From Cinclus cinclus (taxonomy: Eukaryota > Chordata > Aves > Passeriformes > Cinclidae): a DNA stretch of 64,000 nt. Under the pieces are notes generated by a model. The model made no database searches. It was not told where the DNA came from and saw nothing but the letters and a program-made list of their open reading frames with translations. Positions 58,775-64,000 of this stretch are shown here, piece after piece. The translations under genes and the position numbers were made by a program. The stretch spans positions 63,597,158 to 63,661,157 of the forward strand of contig NC_085049.1 in assembly GCF_963662255.1 (NCBI RefSeq), written 5' to 3'. Position 1 is the first letter of the stretch, and every line of letters begins with the position of its first letter.

Positions 58775-61700
58775 CTGATAAAAGAACAAAAAGTAAAGTT
58801 CAAAGTAACTTCTGCAGTCATAACTAGTTAATGTACCTGTCCCTCTAATGTACATAGAACATACTTGTGTAACGTTTAGTTTAACAGGTTGATTTCATCT
58901 AGGAAAGACCCCTGTATTTAGACATATTCCATACATAGTAATTAGAAGAATTATTATTCATTCCATACATGCAAACTGGTTTAACAGTGCCAGCAGGGTA
59001 AGTTAAACTACTAAAATTTTACAAACATTGGTTTTGTACCAGTAAAACTGGTCAGGGGTATGATACTTATTTCCAAAGTAAACTGAAGATCTTTGGAATG
59101 GGCAGAATTTTCTCATGTTTTATCTTCATGCTGATGTGGTTTGTTCTTACTCATTTAAAGGATGTTACTTCAGAATCAAGGCATTTAATAGTGGGACAGC
59201 TATACCAACAGTGTAATACAACGAAATGAGAGATGTTGTCATTTATATTAAATTGAGCATTGAAACATAAAGAAATGTGCTTCCTGCTACTACTTTTAAA
59301 GTCTTTAGTCTACACTGGTATAATACTAAAAAATACTATTAAAAGGAACTTCCTACTAGAACAATTAAAGTTGTAAAACTTTTGTCCCTGGAGCAGGGTA
59401 AGTTAAGCAGTGATGTCTTCAGGGTATAATTGAACTGTACTAGTGGTGAGGTTAGTGCTTCTGACTACCAACCCTCAAAATTGCTGTCTGTTCTCATGGG
59501 AATGTTTCCTGACCCATTTCAGTTGTAGAAAGCCTGAAATACTTTAAAAAGTAAGTATTTAATAAGTTATTTTGACTAAAACATTGAGAAAACTCTGGGA
59601 CATAAAAGCTGAGGAAGAAGTAGAGAGGAAGGGTTTTATTCAGTGCAAGCTAATGAAAGTTTTCCACTCCTATGGTGGCCCACAGAGTGCTTATCTAAAG
59701 CAGCAGTGGCACACCATTGGACTTGATGGTGCCAGATTCCCCATCACCCAGTTTGTACTAACTGATGATAGCGATGCCTTTAAAAATAATTCTGAGTCTT
59801 GTCAAGAAGGCTCACTAACTCATTTACAAGGGACATAAACTAACAATATGAACAGACAAAAAGATTTTGGTAGCATTTTGAGTCTGAATATTAACCAGAA
59901 AAGCAATAATTGCATTTTAAGGCATTTAAGAGGATGTCTAATACCTGCCTTCTGTCCAAATGCCTACTTTTAGATGTTTCTAGTGGATGGGGAGATGGAT
60001 GCTCAAACTCTTCTGAGTTGTGCAGCTTTGACAACTGGTTCTGCATCCATAAGCTGAATCTCCTTGTGCTTATTCCAGACAGCATGAAGGGATTGGACAG
60101 GTTCAACCTTTTTTGCAGCTTCCTCTTCATCATAAGAGTTCAATCTTGTTTGTGTACTTGATGCCTATGTTCATGCAAGTGTAGTTCAAATGAGTCTCTT
60201 TGAGATAAGTTTCAAAAATTCACTGCTAGGTTTATGCCTCTCTGAGAGCCAGTTTCCCTACAACTGGTGCATCATAGTTGAATACATACATATTCCTTCA
60301 CAGCTTTACTCCAAGGTGAAACAAGTCAGTTTAAATCACTTTCAGTTTTCAAGCTAAGTTGTTTTACTAATGCATGTTGACTGTGAGGGCAGTTGCTTCT
60401 GATTTAGGTGAACTAACTAGCTGGTGCAAATTAATACCCCAAAATGATTCTTTTGTTACTTTGTAATGAAGTAACACTCATTTCTGGCACTCTGTATGTA
60501 AAGAGTACAATATTTTGTTGCTATTATTTTATTTAAAAGAAGAAAACATTGAAAGACACATTGCCTGCCTTGAAAATTCCAGGTGCTCTTTGAATAGTGA
60601 TTGTGCTGCAGCTCACTGGATTCAGAACTGGGCTAATAGAGTGTTCCTGCAAGGATGCTGACACCTAGATCTTCCTAGGAGATAATACTTTTCAGCATAA
60701 GCTTCAGTATAGTATCTCTATATCATCAGGCATAGCATGCCTGTTATCTTTTGTCCTAATTTAGCTAATAATGCAGCATGCTAGTGAGTGATGTAGAATG
60801 GTCTACAGTGCCCAAATATTTCTGTATTTTCCCTTTCACACATTAATTAGGCTTTAGTATACCATTGGGCACATCTCTGAGGCCTGCAGTTCTTGCTCTA
60901 GTGAAAAAAGATTTCTCCTTCCAATTTTAAGAATAGAAATGACTTGAGTTAAATTTGAGTTAAAAGTGAGTTAAAATTTTTATTTGCATGGCGCCCTGGG
61001 GAGGCTTCGAGATTCCCTGAGGAGATAATTCTTGAGAGTTCCAGAAAAGTTAAAGAATGAAAACCAGTAGAGTACTCTTTGTTCATGCAAGTAGATATTG
61101 CAGTGTCTTTAATTCACTTTTGCCAGTAAAATTGTTTATATGGTACTTTATAATTTGTGAGTGTTCTTTTAAGTGCTGCCTAGTGAATATTTGTAGATCG
61201 ATAATATAATATATGCCTTGCCAAATAAACAAGGCATGCATCTGAATCCTTTATACTGCATTAATGTAGTATAATAGGTCTGTTAAACCCCACAAAATTC
61301 TTCTTATGAAGATTTGGGCTTGTGCTGTAGCTACAGTATTGATAATGAAACAACATTTTTTTTTAAACACTTATCTTCTGTGTCCCACGTATTGCCTCCT
61401 GTTAGTTACAAGAGTGATCTTCAAGCACTCCTGTTAATATTAAAAAAATCTGTGTGAGTTCAGAAGAAGTTAGTTTTGCCCCTCTTCATTTGCATTAACA
61501 AAACTGTCTGTGTTCCAGTTATTTAGGATGTTAAATATGTACCTCCTGATGTCATGGTCAGCAATAGACTTTTGTTCTCAGTGATTATACTATATTGTTT
61601 TGTGTTGGAAAACCAGAAGAGGAAAAATAGGAAGTCTCTGTGTGAGTTATTTAAATAAAACAATACAAAGTTTTCAAATAGCAAATTATTTATTTTTATA

Positions 61701-61839
61701 GTATAATCAAACTATAAATTCTGCAGGGATGTCATCTTCATAAAACTGTGAACGCACTTATGTGAACTATATTTTCCCCAGGATATTTTTACAATTGAAG
61801 CTAATGGATGTTAAGCATCTTCTTTCCTTTCTTTGACAG

Positions 61840-61915
61840 GAAATTCTGGTGATTAAAGAGCATGGCAACCATAGAGGAACTGGCCCATCAAATTTTTGAA
61901 CAGCAAATGGGAGAG
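61840..61915 (+). CDS. NR2C1: NR2C1 exon 2: start codon and first 18 codons
   Basis: NR2C1 (testicular receptor 2, TR2) is a nuclear orphan receptor that binds direct-repeat response elements. After the acceptor CTTTGACAG there are 22 untranslated bases, then ATG at 61862 and the codons MATIEELAHQIFEQQMGE, ending at GAG|GTACAT. This closely matches the N-terminus I remember for mammalian NR2C1, with three apparent substitutions. Position directly downstream of FGD6 on the same strand agrees with amniote gene order. The zinc-finger and ligand-binding exons are beyond the window. Confidence 0.9.
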
Positions 61916-64000
61916 GTACATAAATTTTGAGTCCTTTTTAAGACAAATTAAATAATAAAATGCACAGACTGATATGTAAAAACCAAAATCACAAGACAAA
62001 ATTTTTGGTACAGTCAAGGCTTCTGGCCACTTCCCTCAGAAGGCAGAAGAACCAACTACGTCCATTTTTAAATTATGGCGCAAAGCTTTTTTTGCCAAAG
62101 TTAGCCCCACAGAAATTAAGGACAGCCTAGCAGTGTTTCCAGTAAGTCACTAGCTTTTCAGCTTGCTGTCTGAGCCTGTATTGGTTTTCAGAGAGCCATC
62201 TGGTTGTGAAATTGCTTTACTCACTTTTAGTTAAAAAAGTCAGGACACAGTTTTTACTTTACAGCTGTGCAATTACTTCATTTATCAGTTTTGTTTCCAC
62301 TAGTAAAGTTTTGCCATGTTCTTCACTTTCAGATATATATGCTTGTTCTTGTCTAAAGAAAGATTCAGCTAACATTTCTGCAGATTTCTAGTTTTGATTC
62401 TTGGTGATTCTTTTGATTCTTGTGATTCTGTGTGCAGAATCTGTGTACTGGTGCCAGAGAACTGCCAGAGATGCACAGACAGATTGAGAGTGTGGATATG
62501 AGTATACAGAGTTACCTAGAAAAGTTTCAGCATAGCATAGATTATTTAAAATTAGCACCACTTTAAATTAGATAGAGGCAGTAATTTATTTGTCTTAAAT
62601 AAATGTTTCTCTTTAGCTTCAAGTACCCACTCTTGGATTCTTGTCTAGACATAGACTTATTTCTCAAATCATTTTATTTCCTCTCAGCCTTGATTTCAGA
62701 TGGAGAAGTTGGAGTGGAGGACGGGATGGTTAATTCTACTCTGAATAAATTCTCACGGCTTTTATTTTTGTAGCATCTGCGTGTTGCTAAGGCTATCTCA
62801 AAAGGCCCTAAGTGGTTTATGGGATATGTGATGTTTTCGTTTTATTACTTGTCCTCTTTATTAGGTGAGAATGCATGTTTAATGCAGTTTTGTTTTGGGG
62901 CTATAATTCTTTGTTGAGTTCTAAATAGGGCTGTATTTCCTGTTTATATTTGTTTCTTTTTGGCAGTACAAGGCTAGTCAAAGCTAGCTGAAGTGTACAT
63001 TGCACTCAGAGGATGGTGTGATGATGGTGTTTAGCCTCTGTGGGGTTGTTTCTCAATTTTGTAATGTGATTCCAGGAGACACTGAACTGACTTAGTATCT
63101 CAGTGCCATGGGAGACAGAGGGTCCTTTTTCTGTTTCTTTCCTTATTAATTTCCCCACCAACAACAAGCTAATAACCCAGCCAAAACAAGTGGAAGGATT
63201 TCTGCTGGGTTAGCAGAGTAGAGTCTGAGAAGGCTCCAATGACTACCAGAGTTAGCACAAAGAATGTGGCTGGTAGCCAAAGGATGGCAGGGGAAAAAAC
63301 ACAGTGAAGGTGCAGTGCTGCAGAGAGCTGTAGCTGTTTCTGTTCATGGTGAAATCACAGCTCTACAGTTTTCATGACTGTTTTGTCAGCAGTGTAGTTA
63401 GGATTTGTCCTTTAGCAAGGTTTTGCTGCGTCTGAGACGGTCATGCCGTGTTTGGCAGCTTAACCATTCCCCAGTCCTCACTTAACCACTTATTCTCACA
63501 CTGTGCTAGTCTTGCTCATGAAAGCTCTGTGTGTCAACGTCTGGTGGACAAAACTAGGAAGAAGAATTAACTACAGCATAGTGGAGGAAGGTTATCTCCC
63601 TGTTGGTTGTGATCAGTGCCTTTATTTTGTACAAGGTGCAGTCCAACCAGACACATGGTTGGAAGGACTGAAGAGTGTCCCTGAGGGCAGTGCAAGCTGG
63701 GACTTCTTAAGCCAAAATTATTGTCAAAGATGTATGCCCTATATGAATGTGCTGCCTGAAAGGTGGAATGAGCAAGGAAAGCAGTCTCACTGGGGCCTCC
63801 ATGCAATAATTTACATTCCTGCCTTCCTGCAGGCTGTAATTTCTTGGTGGCATTCCTAATCTCTGTAAGCACTGAAAAATCATAGTTTGAGATCTAGAGA
63901 ACTTCAGCAGTATTTTTGCTAGCATTTACAATTCTCTTGGATGTTGAAGTAGTTTTTAATTGAATTTACAAGAAAAAATTGCACGAGTAGAATCTGAAAG
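61916..64000 (+). other. NR2C1 intron 2 (partial)
   Basis: No continuation of the NR2C1 reading frame was found before the end of the window. Frames at 63503-63925 overlap on both strands and lack domains. No mobile element was recognised. Confidence 0.6.

Larger units (their letters stand above)
51643..61839 (+). other. NR2C1 intron 1 (about 10 kb)
   Basis: After the CpG island the sequence returns to AT-rich DNA. It holds an antisense CR1 (55491-56192) and an antisense solo LTR (58192-58774). Frames such as 59572-59838 on the plus strand (reading YGGPQSAYLKQQWHTIGLDG) have no homologue I recognise. The rest shows nothing identifiable. Confidence 0.6.

Noticed and set aside
63503..63859. 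118-codon plus-strand frame near the window end
   Set aside because: It does not continue the NR2C1 protein, has an opposing frame of similar size, and shows no domain.
1..64000. tRNA, rRNA, CRISPR arrays and prokaryote-like gene clusters
   Set aside because: None was seen. The window has the structure of a vertebrate intron-rich locus, and the short tandem repeats are microsatellites.

Overview
The window is nuclear DNA from a vertebrate, and almost certainly a bird. It is AT-rich and intron-dominated. Its interspersed repeats are mainly CR1 LINE fragments of avian type, plus two endogenous-retrovirus solo LTRs of a kind I recognise from bird (notably songbird) genomes. The gene order FGD6 then NR2C1, tandem on the same strand, matches the known amniote order. 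Assignment to a passerine is inference from the LTRs, not something the genes prove.

Positions 1 to about 47,970 hold the 3' half of FGD6 on the + strand. I placed 19 coding exons (4753-44923). All have GT-AG borders, and the codon phases join at every junction to give 617 complete codons with no frameshift. They encode an acidic linker, the DH (RhoGEF) domain, a first PH domain, a FYVE zinc finger with all eight cysteines, a Ser/Lys-rich linker and a second PH domain ending at the stop codon. The large N-terminal exon(s) and the promoter lie upstream of the window. A 3' UTR of about 3 kb follows, with candidate poly(A) signals.

Positions 48,000-51,340 are the short intergenic gap. They hold a CR1 copy interrupted by a clean solo LTR, and then a second CR1 fragment that runs directly into a CpG island (about 51,340-52,240). 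This island is the probable promoter and untranslated first exon of NR2C1 (orphan nuclear receptor TR2). Intron 1 of NR2C1 is about 10 kb and contains an antisense CR1 and a second antisense solo LTR. Exon 2, with the start codon and 18 codons, lies at 61840-61915. The window ends inside the next intron.

No tRNA, rRNA, CRISPR array or prokaryote-type operon is present, and I found no convincing new multi-gene system. The items most worth a second look are structural: a cluster of perfect inverted repeats in the 8.35-kb FGD6 intron, a possible hidden terminal exon in that same intron, a non-consensus splice donor inside the FYVE-coding region, the nested CR1/LTR insertion, and the CR1 fragment abutting the NR2C1 CpG island.
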